Source: Kalmusia sp. IMI 367209 (taxonomy: Eukaryota > Ascomycota > Dothideomycetes > Pleosporales > Didymosphaeriaceae). From it: a stretch of 64,000 nt of DNA. The stretch's first letter is position 1; each line of letters opens with the position of its first letter. Under the pieces are notes generated by a model. It was not told the origin of the DNA and did no database searches. It saw only the letters and a list, made by a program, of their open reading frames with translations. A program made the translations under genes and the position numbers. The DNA is taken from contig JAPEUQ010000001.1 in assembly GCA_027946365.1 (NCBI GenBank), positions 3,968,001 through 4,032,000 on the forward strand, given 5' to 3'. Shown here piece by piece: positions 24,458-35,475 of the stretch.

Positions 24458-25062
24458 TCATCGCCCCCACGGCCACACAACGGCCACTACCTTCCCCGTC
24501 ACCAAATTCAGCGGCACAGCGCCAAAAACCCTACTATCCCGACTCCACTCCAAATTGTCCCCGCAAGCCAACAATGCCCCTCCGGCACCCTAACCACCTC
24601 TCCTCACGGCAGCCCAATCGCCCTCCTCATCCCCTTCTTCAGATCCTCCGCCCGCCGCCCCTGCGTCACCACGCTGACAAAGTCCCCGGCATGCCGACTA
24701 CGCGCTTCGCGCCCGAGCAGTTCGGTTTGATGGGGTGCTTGTACGTTATCACGTCGCCGACGGCGATGTTGCGACCGTGGCGGTGGAGACGCGATTCAAG
24801 AATGTAGGGTCGCGAGCGGAAAGAGTGCGGGATGGTGGGCATCATGGATATGCCGTCTGTGGGGCCGATGGTGCCAATGTAGGTTATGAAGAGGTGTGTG
24901 GCGAGTAAGATTTGGGCGGTTAGGCGGAGGGCCGGCCCAGGCGCGGATGGAGGGTGGGAAGAAGCTTGAGCGGCGGAGGAGGTGGGAGAGGATGGGTGAG
25001 CTCTGGGGTCGGAAGCGGGAGAGGAAGGTGCGCATGGCGGGGCGTATTCGTGGGGGAGGCAT
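24458..25062 (-). pseudogene. IMP1-like mitochondrial inner-membrane peptidase gene with three lesions
   Basis: Imp1 is the S26 signal peptidase that matures proteins sorted to the mitochondrial intermembrane space. Reading the minus strand from Met 25062 (or 25035), a basic N terminus leads to a frameshift in a CCC run at 24931-24929. Removing one base there would continue into LRLTAQILLATHLFITYIG. The catalytic serine segment GISMMPT and the lysine segment AKRVVGMPGDF are intact. Then an in-frame TGA occurs at 24606-24604, followed in the same frame by EVVRVPEGHCWLAG. A one-base deletion in a GGGG run (24562-24559) breaks the next motif DNLEWSRDSR. The frame would end near 24458. No GT occurs between the start and the first lesion, so an intron cannot explain it. 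It is either a decayed copy or sequencing error. I describe the lesions only. Confidence 0.8.
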
Positions 25063-25278
25063 TGTATGTTATGCTATATGTTATGCTATCGTAAGGGTTG
25101 GTGGTGTGTTATCGTTGTGGCATTATAGCTTGGCTGAAAGAGAGAATTGGTGATAAATTGGTGGTAAGATGGTGGAGCCTCTGAGCTTCGAAAAGCCGGG
25201 GCGCAGAGATTCTTAACTCCGGATATCGTCGCTTGACACGGAATAAACCTCCCCGCATCAATACATCGAACAACAACA
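25063..25278. promoter_or_regulatory. short shared upstream region of the IMP1-like and JMJD7-like genes
   Basis: The two genes are head to head with about 216 bases between start codons, so they probably share a bidirectional promoter. A duplicated tgttatgctat-type motif is visible near 25067-25090. No specific factor site is recognised. Confidence 0.4.
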
Positions 25279-26543
25279 ATGTCAGAAGCGCAGATCATAG
25301 GGCTCAAAAGCCCAGAGCAGGCACTTCCTAGGTAGGAACCCCAATTCCTTGACTCACTGTGAATACCAGCTTAAATTATATCTAGGCCTGCGCCTACCGG
25401 CTTCGAAGGCGAAGGGACATCCCATGATGCTGTAAGAGGTGCTTCCCATTCCTTCCCCTTCTACCTGAATCTCCCCCTCACGGGCAAAGACCGACATTCT
25501 ACAAGGTTGCAACCCCTAACATCTCTGCAGATCTTATAACCACCTACCACGACCTAAACCCAACCACCATCGACGAACTCCACGAAGAGCCCTCGCCACT
25601 AGAGTTCATGCGCTATGTATCCCGTAACCGGCCCTTCGTCATCCGCAAAGGCGCCGCGACCTGGCGAGCGCGCAAAAAATGGTCCGCCGAATACCTTACC
25701 TCCATCATGCGCGACTCCCTCGTAAACGTCGCGATCACACCCTACGGAAACGCAGACTCGATCTTGCACCTCCCCTCCACTGGCGCACTCTTTATCAAGC
25801 CACTCGAACGTCTCCAGCCATTCACATCCGCACTGCAAAAGATTCAAAGGCAGGAATTGGAGGTAGACTGGGACGGCCCCACGCATTACCTACAAACGCA
25901 AAACGATAACTTGCGCGGCGAATATGCGACTTTGTTTTCGGATGTCCCTGAAACTGTTCCATTTGCGCGGATAGCATTAGAGAAGGAACCCGACGCGATC
26001 AATTTCTGGTTGGGAAATAGTGCGAGCACGACCGCGCTACACAAAGATAACTACGAAAACGTGTATGTGCAGGTATTAGGGCAGAAGCACTTCGTTCTCT
26101 TGCCGCCCGTGGAGGCAGCGTGTGTGAATGAGCAGGCTGTGCTGGCGAGCACATATGCATATACCGATGGCGCATCTGGGGAGTTTGAACTTAGGAAAGA
26201 GGAGTTGGTGATGGAAATTGACGGGGTAGGGGAGGAAGATGTGTATGTGCCCTTTGCGACGTGGGATCCAGATTTACCCAAGGAAAACGCGACCATATTC
26301 TCGAAATATTCGCGACCGCTGAGAGTGACACTTGAGGAAGGTGATATGTTATACTTGCCTGCGCTATGGTACCATAAGGTAAGCCAGAGCTGCAACGAAG
26401 AGGGCCTGTGCTGCGCCGTGAATTACTGGTACGACCTTGACTTCAGCGGTGGATTCTGGGCAGCGAACAATTTCATTCGAGGCGTGGGATTACTCTCGCT
26501 GCAGGGACATGCATCCAATGTGAGGCAAAAGGAAGATAGGTGA
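25279..26543 (+). CDS. JmjC/cupin-like oxygenase, JMJD7 type
   Basis: A small Fe(II)/2-oxoglutarate oxygenase. Human JMJD7 hydroxylates a lysine of the DRG GTPases. Exons 25279-25331, 25386-25438 and 25531-26543 give 372 residues. The N terminus has VRDLITTYHDLNPTTIDEL, typical of the family, then PFVIRKGA. The metal-binding HKD lies near residue 205 in TTALHKDNYENVYVQVLG, followed by KHFVLLPP. The distal histidine is in LPALWYHKVSQS, near residue 315. NYWYDLDFSGGFW closes the fold. The intron 2 donor (AGAG|GTGCTT) was chosen because it alone keeps phase. The substrate in fungi is inferred, not shown. Confidence 0.88.
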
Positions 26544-26611
26544 ATTTGAACTAGAAGTTATCGGATGGGTATCTCGTCTAAAACTCACATGCTCAAACAA
26601 CAAACTTCTAT

Positions 26612-28959
26612 TTACGGCAACGGCAGCGTCTTCTTCACATGCGACTTGGAATGGCGATCACCAACCTTGACCTTGAGGCCCGTCGCACCCCTCACGCTGC
26701 CCCACACGCTCTCGCTGACCTTGATCGGCAACTTCCTCCCCTTGAGCCTCTGGTCAATTAGCCACATGCCTACCACAAATTCCTCCCTCTTTAACCTTCC
26801 CATCCCCCTACTATCCACCAGATCCCACACTTCCTCCAGCACGTGCTCTGGTAGGCGACTCCGCGACCATATCTCCTTAATCACGATATTCATCACGTCA
26901 TGCGCAGAGTCTTCTTCTAGATGTGGAGACCGAGATGAAGGGCGAGATGATGGCGGTGATGGGACGAAGAGGCCTTTGTTCGCTGCCCAGACCCCCTCGT
27001 AGCGTTTCCGTTCGCGCTCAGTAACTTGATCGCGCCAGCGCTTTCGGGTTCCTTCGTGGTGTTTATTCGGATGTTTGCGCCCCATGCCCATAATTCTCGT
27101 ACCCTTGCGCTTGTATTTTTCGCTCTCTTCGTCCGACGATGACGAATGGTCCTTGCGCATCGTCGTTCTCAGCTTGCCCGTCGGTTGCGGTTTCGGCTTA
27201 GGCGGTGACGGAGAGCGACCAAAGGGTGAATGACCAAAGTGATGTTTGCGAATCGGTAGGGGTGGCGTCGCGGTCAGAGCAGGCGCTGGGGAAAAGTGTG
27301 AAGACGAAGGGCGAGCTGGGGAGACATTACGAGAGGAGGCTAAGGCCGCCCCCATGATAGCGCTAGATAGACTCTCGCCTGTCATATGTTTTGCAATCGC
27401 TTTAACAGACTCCCGTTGGTAGTTAGAATGGTAAACGGTGCCTGTTGGAGTGGACGTTCCTGACACAGACGCTCGCCTGGGACGGCTGAATCTCTCAGGC
27501 GAGGGTAGCGGTGAAGTAGGCTTGGATTGAGGGTGCAAATATGGTGTTAGCGTCGGTGTCGTAGCAGTCTTCGGTCTTTGGGCTTGTGTTGACTCCTTCT
27601 TTGGCTTCACAGATCGTCGCGGTGGGGGCAGACTGGGCTTGGGCTTGTCTTCCTGTGTCTCGCAAGCAGAAACAAAAGAAGACGGAGACGACGGATCCTC
27701 ATGGTGGCTCAAAGAAGAAGACATCCTCCGCTTATGGAACGGATTAGATCGTGATATGTCTTCAGACTAAAATGGGTTGCAAGTTAGTGAAAGGCCGGTG
27801 AGTTTCCCCAAGACGAGTAGGGCGCAGGGCAGCTTCACTTTGAGACAACATACCTTCGGACGACTGTGTGCGATTTCTTTTGGCGGTAGCTTTGGGCGCA
27901 GATTGGCCGTCTCGATAGGTGCCAGCTCTGCTTTCCGAGTAGCAGGGGGAGTGCCAAAAGTGTCTTTCCGTAACGTCTTGAAGTTCGCGGGCGAAATCTC
28001 GAGTGCCCCATCAGTAAATTGCGGCGGCTCAGAAAGAGGCTTCGGTTTCGGTTTGACAGGAGGAGGTGTCTTGGTCCGCTGTCTCGCAAGAGGCTCGCCA
28101 TCCTTGGGCTCAGGGGGCAGCTTGATGGCCCGCTGGGGCTTCGGCGCTCGTACTAGAGGGGGAGTGTTCTGTAAGACTGGCCGGCTTTGTTCGAATAAAT
28201 TCACTAGAGATGTTGTAGGCGCAATAGAGGTATCATCCGTGGACTTGTCGTCTACATCCGCCCGCTCCTTCTGTACAATCGGATCCGTCCTAGCCTCCCC
28301 CGTTCTCTTCACTTTAGATATGTTCTGCTGTCTCGAGTCTAGTCTCGCCAGGACATTCCCCACGCTTCCGGGAGCGGGGAGCACATCCCGCTCATTTGCC
28401 TCCCTCTCACTCATAATAGGTGTATTTGTAGCGTGTGGTAGTGGTTTCATAGGGCTATATCGCGCAGCGGCGAGCTTCGCCGCTATGTTCGAAGGCGATG
28501 GCACTAGCTCGAATAAGCTCTCTTCAGGCACTGCCAGAGTACTAGAGCTGCTTGATTTGCCTAAAGATTGAGGCACGCGTCAGTACAGTTCAGGTAGGCC
28601 AGTCGACCAATGCAGATGAGACATCGCGGGTATACCTGCAGTTACGTACTCAACGATTGCATGGGCGAGGCATAAGGCCTGGCTGTGCTCCTTGTGCTCC
28701 CGCCCGTCCAGTCCCTCCTTAGCGGCGTGGTAGCCCCTGAGGGGGTTGCATTCCGGGGCGTTCCAGTGCCTACTTTCGTAGCTGCGAGCAGCGCGCCATT
28801 ACTCCCGCCCGTGTACGTGTTGACTTGGGGTTTCGGCTTCACCGGTGGCTTCGAGAAGGCGGAAGATGCACCGCGCAGGGCAGCGTTCCGAACATTGTAC
28901 TGCGTGTCGCCGGTGACTTGCGGGACCTGAGGGGAGTTGCGGGCGCTGGCTGAGCTCAT
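26612..28959 (-). CDS. IRS4: Irs4/Tax4-like EH-domain protein
   Basis: Yeast Irs4 and Tax4 are EH-domain proteins that activate the phosphoinositide phosphatase Inp51 and affect rDNA silencing and autophagy. Exons 28959-28650, 28560-27854 and 27766-26612 join to about 723 residues. The first 550 residues are disordered, rich in Pro, Ser, Lys and Arg, with SH3-ligand-like runs such as TPPPVKPKPKP. The C-terminal EH domain begins near RYEGVWAANKGLF and contains LEEVWDLVDSRGMGRLKREE and VVGMWLIDQRLKGRKLP, the family signature. A basic linker (KRWRDQVTERERKR) precedes it. Long open frames on the opposite strand here are by-products of composition. The 3' end is 68 bases from the JMJD7-like stop (convergent). 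Confidence 0.88.
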
Positions 28960-29285
28960 TGAGTGCCCATTGGATGGCGGCGGATGACGGATACGGCGGA
29001 GCTACGTTGTAGAAGAGACACCACCTGCATGTAGGTAGCAGTAGTTCTAGAGGTGCGAGAAAAGCAAAACTTGAACGAGAGACTGAGGTGAAGCAGGTGA
29101 GTGGGTGCTGACCGTTGGCGACATCAATGCACAGCCAGCGCCGAGGTTGATACCTGAATCGTCAGGCCGCATTCATTTCATCCACGTGATTACGCGAGGC
29201 GTTCGGTCATTGTTGCCTACGGCCCCACGTCAACACAAACACGACGTGATCAAGGCATTACTCCTTCTACTTCAAAGCACTCATC
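28960..29285. promoter_or_regulatory. divergent promoter region between Irs4 and DNA ligase IV
   Basis: The two start codons are 326 bases apart and face away from each other, so both promoters must fit here. No specific factor site is recognised. Confidence 0.45.
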
Positions 29286-32258
29286 ATGGCCGAAGATACA
29301 GCAATGCCGGACGCCGATGCTGCCAGGGAGCAAACACTCATGTATGGTGGGGACGACGATTTAGATTCCAAGTATCCAAACCGGCCCAACAATCTTCACA
29401 AAACGCTTCCGTTTCACACTCTCTTCAAGGAGTTATTTGATCCTCTGCTAGATACCGTGAAGAAGAATAGACCGGCGGGCCCGCGCCGGAGAGTTGGACC
29501 TTCTGGCCATTCGAACCTATCGCCACACGAAGCCAGGCGCAACATCATCGAGAGGTACATTGCGCAATGGCGCAAAGAAGTGGGTAACGACTTTTATCCG
29601 GCAATGCGTCTAATGATTCCGGAGAAGGACCGGGACCGCGCTATGTATGGGTTGAAAGAGAAGGCGATCGCAAAGATACTGATTCAGGTCACCAAAATCA
29701 ACAAAGACTCAGATGATGCTAAGCAAATGGTCAATTGGAAGCTGCCCGGTCAACTAAATAAAGCCTCGGCATCGACAGCTGGAGATTTTGCGGGCCGATG
29801 CTACGAAGTACTGTCGAAACGTCCTATGCGATCAGAAGTAGGCACTATGAGCATTGCAGAGGTAAATAATACTCTTGATCGGCTATCACAGGTGGGAGGA
29901 GAGAAAGAACAGATCAAAATATTCGAGAGATTCTATCGGCGGATGAATCCAGAGGAGATGACTTGGTTGATCCGAATCATCTTGAGGCAGATGAAGATCG
30001 GAGCAACGGAGAAGACCATTCTCGACATCTGGCATCCTGATGCGGAAGCACTTTTCAATATTTCCTCCAACCTGCGCAGAGTATGTTGGGAACTGTACAA
30101 TCCGGAAGTCCGACTAGATGGCGAAGATACAGGCATTACGCTTATGCAATGTTTTCAACCACAACTGGCCGCATTCCAGCCCAAAGTCGGATCTTTTGAT
30201 AAGATCGTATCGAAACTGAAACCCACATCCGATGATGATACATTCTGGATCGAAGAAAAGCTCGATGGCGAGCGTATGCAACTTCACATGATGGAGGACC
30301 CAGAAGCACCAGGTGGTAGGATCTTCGGGTTTTGGTCCCGCAAAGCCAAGGATTATGCCTATTTGTATGGAAAACATTTCACAGGGGATGAGGCGGGAGC
30401 TTTGACGCGTTTCATCAAAGATGCTTTCCACAAGAACATTCGGAACATCATCCTCGATGGCGAAATGATCACTTGGGATATGGACACTGATCATATCGTC
30501 GGCTTCGGCACGCTCAAGACTGCAGCCATATCCGAGAAGGAGAACACTACAGGCTCGAACACTGGCCAACGCCCACTATTCAGAGTCTTCGATTGCTTGT
30601 ATCTCAATGACAAGCTCCTTACGCCATATATTCTACGTGACAGGCGCGCAGCGCTTCAAAGCGCAGTCAAAGATGTTCATCGCCGCATCGAAATACATCC
30701 ATATATAGAGGCCCACTCACCCGCTGAAGTTGAGCCAGAACTCCGTAAAGTGGTCGAAAATGCATCCGAAGGTCTCGTACTCAAGAATCCACGCTCCATG
30801 TATAAACTCAACGAAAGAAACGATGATTGGGTCAAAGTGAAACCTGAGTACATGTCCGAATTCGGCGAAATGATAGACTGTGTAGTCATTGGTGGTTACT
30901 TTGGCTCTGGGCATCGCGGCGGCGCTCACTCCTCTTTCCTATGTGGACTACTCGTCAACAAGAAGGCGAAAGAAGGCGATTCCGAATATATGAAATGCGT
31001 ATCTTTCTTTAAAGTGGGCGGTGGCTTCAGCAGAGAAGATTACGCTTCCATCCGTGGCCGCACCGAAGGCAAATGGAAAGACTGGGACCAGCGCCGACCA
31101 CCAGCCATTATCGAGCTCGGCGGCCACAACGAGAATCGCCAACACGAGCGCCCAGACCAGTGGATCCACCCCAGTGACTCTGTCGTGCTAGAATGCAAAG
31201 CCGCAAGCGTGGAGTCGACTGACAAATTTCGTTTAGGACAGACACTGCGGTTTCCGCGCTTCAAGGCACTCAAAACGGATAAAAGATGGGATCAAGCGTT
31301 GAGTATCGATGAATTCTGGGAAGTGAAAAACACAGCGGAAACAGAACATGCAGACAAAGAGAAGGAATTCAGGATTGAACAAAGTAGAAGGAAGAAGGCA
31401 CGCACGACGAAGAAGCCACTTGTCGTCGTTGGGAACGACACCGTAACTACGCAGTATGCAGGTCCGGAGTCGAAGCTCTTCGAGGGACTAAATTTCTACA
31501 TCATGACGGATCAAGTGCACCCCACCAAGAAGTCCAAAACAGACTTAGAAGCGTTGGTCAAAGCCCACGGAGCGAAGATCGTACAGCGCGATACTTCGGA
31601 TGAGAATCTTGTCGTCGTAGCTGATAAGCGCCTCGTTAAGGTGTCGTCCCTTGAGAAGCGCGGTATCAGAAATATTGTAAAGCCGATCTGGGTACATGAT
31701 TGCATCCAGCAAAACGAGGTCGATGTTGGAGCTATACCGTATTTACTCCCGTATGAAGCGAACAGGCATATGTTCTACCTACTCGATGCGGATCAATTAA
31801 CGGTCGAGGCGAATATTGACAACAATGGCGACCCATATGCGAGGGACATTATCGACGTAGATGAAATGCGCAGCATTCTCGATGGCATGCCCCGTAAAAC
31901 CGAGCATAGCTTCGATAGCCAACAGTTCTTGGGTCAATTGGAAGATCACTCCAAGTCCTTGTCGCATCTAAAAAATTACATGTTCAGTAATATGAAAATT
32001 GTATTTGCGGAAAGTGCAGAGCCCATTTGGAAGTTTAAGACAAACCTTGCGCAAAACTATGTGAGGTTCGCAGGCGGGAATGTTACGGATAATGAGGATG
32101 ACGACGGTATCACGCATATAGTAGTGTTGGATGCGGATCACCAAGTGAGCAACACAGGGAAAGTCACAGGGTTGGCGAGGATTGTGGGAATCGGTTGGGT
32201 GGAAAGATGCTGGGAGGAAGGGACGAGGGTGGATGAGGAGAGGTTTCAGTGGGGTTAG
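29286..32258 (+). CDS. LIG4: DNA ligase IV (non-homologous end joining)
   Basis: The ATP-dependent ligase seals double-strand breaks in non-homologous end joining with Xrcc4/Lif1. One intronless frame gives 990 residues, the usual size. The N-terminal DNA-binding domain covers roughly residues 30-260 (FHTLFKELFDPLLD; MTWLIRIILRQMKIGATE). The adenylation motif EEKLDGERMQLH places the nucleotidyl lysine near residue 325. DGEMITWD, the VLKNPRSMYKLNERNDDWVK stretch and VKVKPEY carry later nucleotidyltransferase motifs. Two BRCT repeats follow, about residues 728-813 and 890-990, with the first containing IVKPIWVHDCI. The linker between them is the expected partner-binding region. No damage is seen. 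Confidence 0.97.
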   Translation: MAEDTAMPDADAAREQTLMYGGDDDLDSKYPNRPNNLHKTLPFHTLFKELFDPLLDTVKKNRPAGPRRRVGPSGHSNLSPHEARRNIIERYIAQWRKEVGNDFYPAMRLMIPEKDRDRAMYGLKEKAIAKILIQVTKINKDSDDAKQMVNWKLPGQLNKASASTAGDFAGRCYEVLSKRPMRSEVGTMSIAEVNNTLDRLSQVGGEKEQIKIFERFYRRMNPEEMTWLIRIILRQMKIGATEKTILDIWHPDAEALFNISSNLRRVCWELYNPEVRLDGEDTGITLMQCFQPQLAAFQPKVGSFDKIVSKLKPTSDDDTFWIEEKLDGERMQLHMMEDPEAPGGRIFGFWSRKAKDYAYLYGKHFTGDEAGALTRFIKDAFHKNIRNIILDGEMITWDMDTDHIVGFGTLKTAAISEKENTTGSNTGQRPLFRVFDCLYLNDKLLTPYILRDRRAALQSAVKDVHRRIEIHPYIEAHSPAEVEPELRKVVENASEGLVLKNPRSMYKLNERNDDWVKVKPEYMSEFGEMIDCVVIGGYFGSGHRGGAHSSFLCGLLVNKKAKEGDSEYMKCVSFFKVGGGFSREDYASIRGRTEGKWKDWDQRRPPAIIELGGHNENRQHERPDQWIHPSDSVVLECKAASVESTDKFRLGQTLRFPRFKALKTDKRWDQALSIDEFWEVKNTAETEHADKEKEFRIEQSRRKKARTTKKPLVVVGNDTVTTQYAGPESKLFEGLNFYIMTDQVHPTKKSKTDLEALVKAHGAKIVQRDTSDENLVVVADKRLVKVSSLEKRGIRNIVKPIWVHDCIQQNEVDVGAIPYLLPYEANRHMFYLLDADQLTVEANIDNNGDPYARDIIDVDEMRSILDGMPRKTEHSFDSQQFLGQLEDHSKSLSHLKNYMFSNMKIVFAESAEPIWKFKTNLAQNYVRFAGGNVTDNEDDDGITHIVVLDADHQVSNTGKVTGLARIVGIGWVERCWEEGTRVDEERFQWG

Positions 32259-33978
32259 AACTTATTTCGACCTTTGATAATCTAGTTATTCATTGAGTAG
32301 ATGAGAACACGGATTTCACGTTATCAATTTTGTACTCTACAATTTTCCCCCCAAAAATGATACTTTGATATTTTTACCTGTGGGGTTGGGCATTGTGTCG
32401 CACACTTATGCCAATGTGAACAGTTAACACGCAAATGAAGAAAATTTTCGCCTGAAGCATTTTCGATTGGAAGCTTGGCTTTTGGAAGATGGATTAGAAA
32501 GAGTAACGGGTGTGTACATATAAGCTAATACAAATTTGTTACAAGGCTACGTAGCCTTCATTTGAGTGAAAGACATAATGATCCACAATAGGGATTACTG
32601 GAGCAAATCAGATCATGTGTATGGACATGAGCAAATATGGCGGTTGGAACAATTATACAGCGTATAGATCTGTTCAGCCCATCCACCTCCAAATACCCAA
32701 TATCAGCCTTTAATGCATGATGACTTCAACTAAATAAATCCAGAGATACCGAATGAGATAGTGGATTAAGACTCCATCATTCTTCCCATGCTGATTTAAT
32801 AGTTACATGTTATCACAAATGGGAGCCTTCATAAAGACTCTCCTTATCTAGAGCATGGAATTTTTGCATCTCTGAAGGTTCCTGCATTTTTATCTCTTAT
32901 TTTCCTAGAAGATATAAGTATTAGGGTCATTCTGAGAGGCTACAGGAATTCCGTCATACATACAATGCGCACTTGATGCACCTTAGAGATTAATTACGGG
33001 TCGTATCTAAAACAAACTCTGGTGCAATGGGTGATAGCCTCAATGAAGTACAGATCAATCATTAATTCTTTCAACTAGTGATTTGTGTGACTCAATATCC
33101 CGGCGCAACCCCGGATTGACTAGGTTGGGCAGTTCGAAGTATCTAGCAATTGAGGAAATGGCTTACCGCATTGGAAGAGTCGAATGTGAATGTATGTAAG
33201 ATAACCGTTCACTGTAGTTTACTAGCTATCACCTAACCCGATTCTATTCATGAACCCCTAGCAAAACTCGTGACGCATTATAAGAAAGCCTTTTCAATAT
33301 ATATAATGAAATGGCTCAAACTCTCCGAAAACACAAGTCTCGTCTTCCACGACTTGAAGGATTAGAGCTTTGCATAATTTTCAATCTCCCTTTCCTTCTT
33401 TTTTTTTGCAGACATTTTTCTGACTCGCATTAAACCGACGATTTTGTAGTTATTTTGGCTCCAATATGTAAGTGCAACAGCGCTCATGTCTCGGAGAACA
33501 AGACCGCTTTCAACCATTTATCACCTCCCATCTTAATGTATACAAGATATGACCTCAACGGGACAGCAGCGCTATTGGGCATACATGATTTCAATTCAAG
33601 CTGTCTTTAAGAGATCTCATGGTAATTTAGATTGCGAGACGCAAGGATTTGCAGACTTCCATTCTCCTCCTCTCAGCGGCGATGCCTTCTGTCATAGAAT
33701 AGGCCGAGGAACTAAGCATGAAGAATGTATCATATGAAGTTGGACGCGGAGTCACTGTAGGAGCTAGTTTGATTTCACATAGGTTGCATAGTAGACTTCG
33801 ACCGTCTCGACCGTTCAGAGAGGTGGCGATGTAAGTATCTATGACCACCCACTTGCCATCATGAACTTCTGATAGTCGAGCTAAACCAAATTGAGCAAAT
33901 AACGCTGACTCAGCATAACTTTTCTAGCAGCGCGATCTCTCCAACACGCAAACATCAAGCCTCCAGCCCACCCACACA
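32259..33978. other. AT-rich intergenic region, no gene seen
   Basis: About 1.7 kb, visibly richer in A and T than the flanking genes between roughly 32260 and 33480, with no open frame beyond about 75 codons. It could be an old degenerated repeat or simply promoter and 3' sequence. The right end (after about 33880) should hold the ribosomal-protein promoter. Confidence 0.45.
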
Positions 33979-35475
33979 ATGCCTCCCCGGCTCAAGGCTC
34001 TCCGCCTAGCCTCATCGCTTCTCGCCAGGCCTACGGCAGCACCAATTGCCGCGCTATTTGTCGCCCCCGCCCAGCAGCGTTCCGCCTCGATCCTCTCCTC
34101 GCTCTCCGACACCAAAGGCGCGTACCACAAGAAGATCCGTAAAGGTCGCGGTCCGGCTTCAGGCAAGGGAAAGACAGCAGGAAGGGGTCAGAAGGGTCAA
34201 CATGCGCATGGAAAAGTACCCGCGGGGTTTCAGGGTGGACAGACACCTCTGAGTATCACCAAGCCTGCGAGGGGAAGGGATAAATATAATCCGTGAGTCC
34301 TCAATTCAATTGGGGTGGCACAATGGTGTCGAGCACCATGGAAGATTATTTGAAAGATGGAGGATTGGGATTTGGATAATGGAAGTGCTGATGGTTGTGT
34401 CTGCAGATTCAAAGTCGAAATGTCGCCTATCAACCTCGATCGCATACAATCCTGGATTGACCAAGGCCGACTCGATCCCTCGCAGCCGATCACAATGAAG
34501 GAACTCAACAGATCGCGATGTCTGCATGGTGTGAAGAGACACGGCGTCAAGCTGCTTGGCAGGGTACGTCTTCCCTCATCTCATACAGTCGCACCATCTT
34601 CCTCTTGAATTCCTTCCGAATATCTATCGTACGAACGGTCAGGCTCGGAGTCAGCAACGTACATTGAAATGAACGCGTGCGCCCTGCAGCTTTCCTGCTC
34701 GCAGTTCAAGCCCTACACAAGGCTTGCATTCGCGCCGAATCCTTCGGCGACTCCTGCACTTCAATCCCCAACCCCGAGCCCAAATTCAGACATACATGCG
34801 CGGCCCTCGCTTGCTCCAACGCCCCGAATAGCACATTCCCACTAAGGCACGCGTGTGCCATCGTCTCACCTCATCCTCCACAATTGACGCTCCTTTACTA
34901 ACGCTGCCCTCATCCCACAGAACGCTGATCAGCTGAACTCCGCAATCCACATAATCGTCTCTCGCGCCTCCGCCACCGCCATCGCCCGCATCGAAGCCCT
35001 AGGCGGCTCAGTGACTACGCGATTCTACTCTCCCACTTCTATCAAGCGGGTCTTGGGCGGAGAATCACATCCGATTATCTCGCTGCAGGCTGATGCTAAC
35101 CTGGTTGCTCGTGCGAATCAGCCCCGTCGACTACCTTCAGGGGATCTCAAACACCCAATAGCCCCAAGCGTCATTGAGAGCCTGAAGACGGCGTATGCGA
35201 ACCCGGACACGCCCGTGGAGGTGAAGAACGAGGCTCTTCGCGCGGTAATGGCCCAGGTGGGTGCACGTTACAAGTACAGGCTGCCCGATGCAACGGCGAG
35301 AAAAGACATCGAATACTATCGCGATCCAGCGCACAGGGGATATCTGACCCACACAGTCAAGGAAGGCGAGAGCCCGAGTTTGTTCTTTAAGATGCCTGGT
35401 GAAGCAAAGGATAGGAAGAAGCAGACCGCGAGGAGAGCAGCCGCGAAGGCTAGCGCCGAGAATAGGTTGTTCTAG
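33979..35475 (+). CDS. MRPL10: mitochondrial large-subunit ribosomal protein uL15m (MRPL10)
   Basis: A structural protein of the mitochondrial large ribosomal subunit. Exons 33979-34292, 34407-34563 and 34921-35475 give 341 residues. The basic, Ala/Arg-rich N terminus ([18 protein letters not shown]) fits a mitochondrial targeting sequence. The L15 signature is clear: [20 protein letters not shown] then GFQGGQTPL and [18 protein letters not shown]. The third exon carries [20 protein letters not shown] and a long fungal extension ending in a basic tail. Intron 2 is 357 bases, long for this window, and its acceptor at 34920 keeps phase 0. Confidence 0.93.

Noticed and set aside
27777..28571. 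A 264-codon open frame on the plus strand across the middle of the Irs4 gene
   Set aside because: It is antisense to a well-supported exon, has low-complexity composition and no recognisable domain, so it is a composition by-product.
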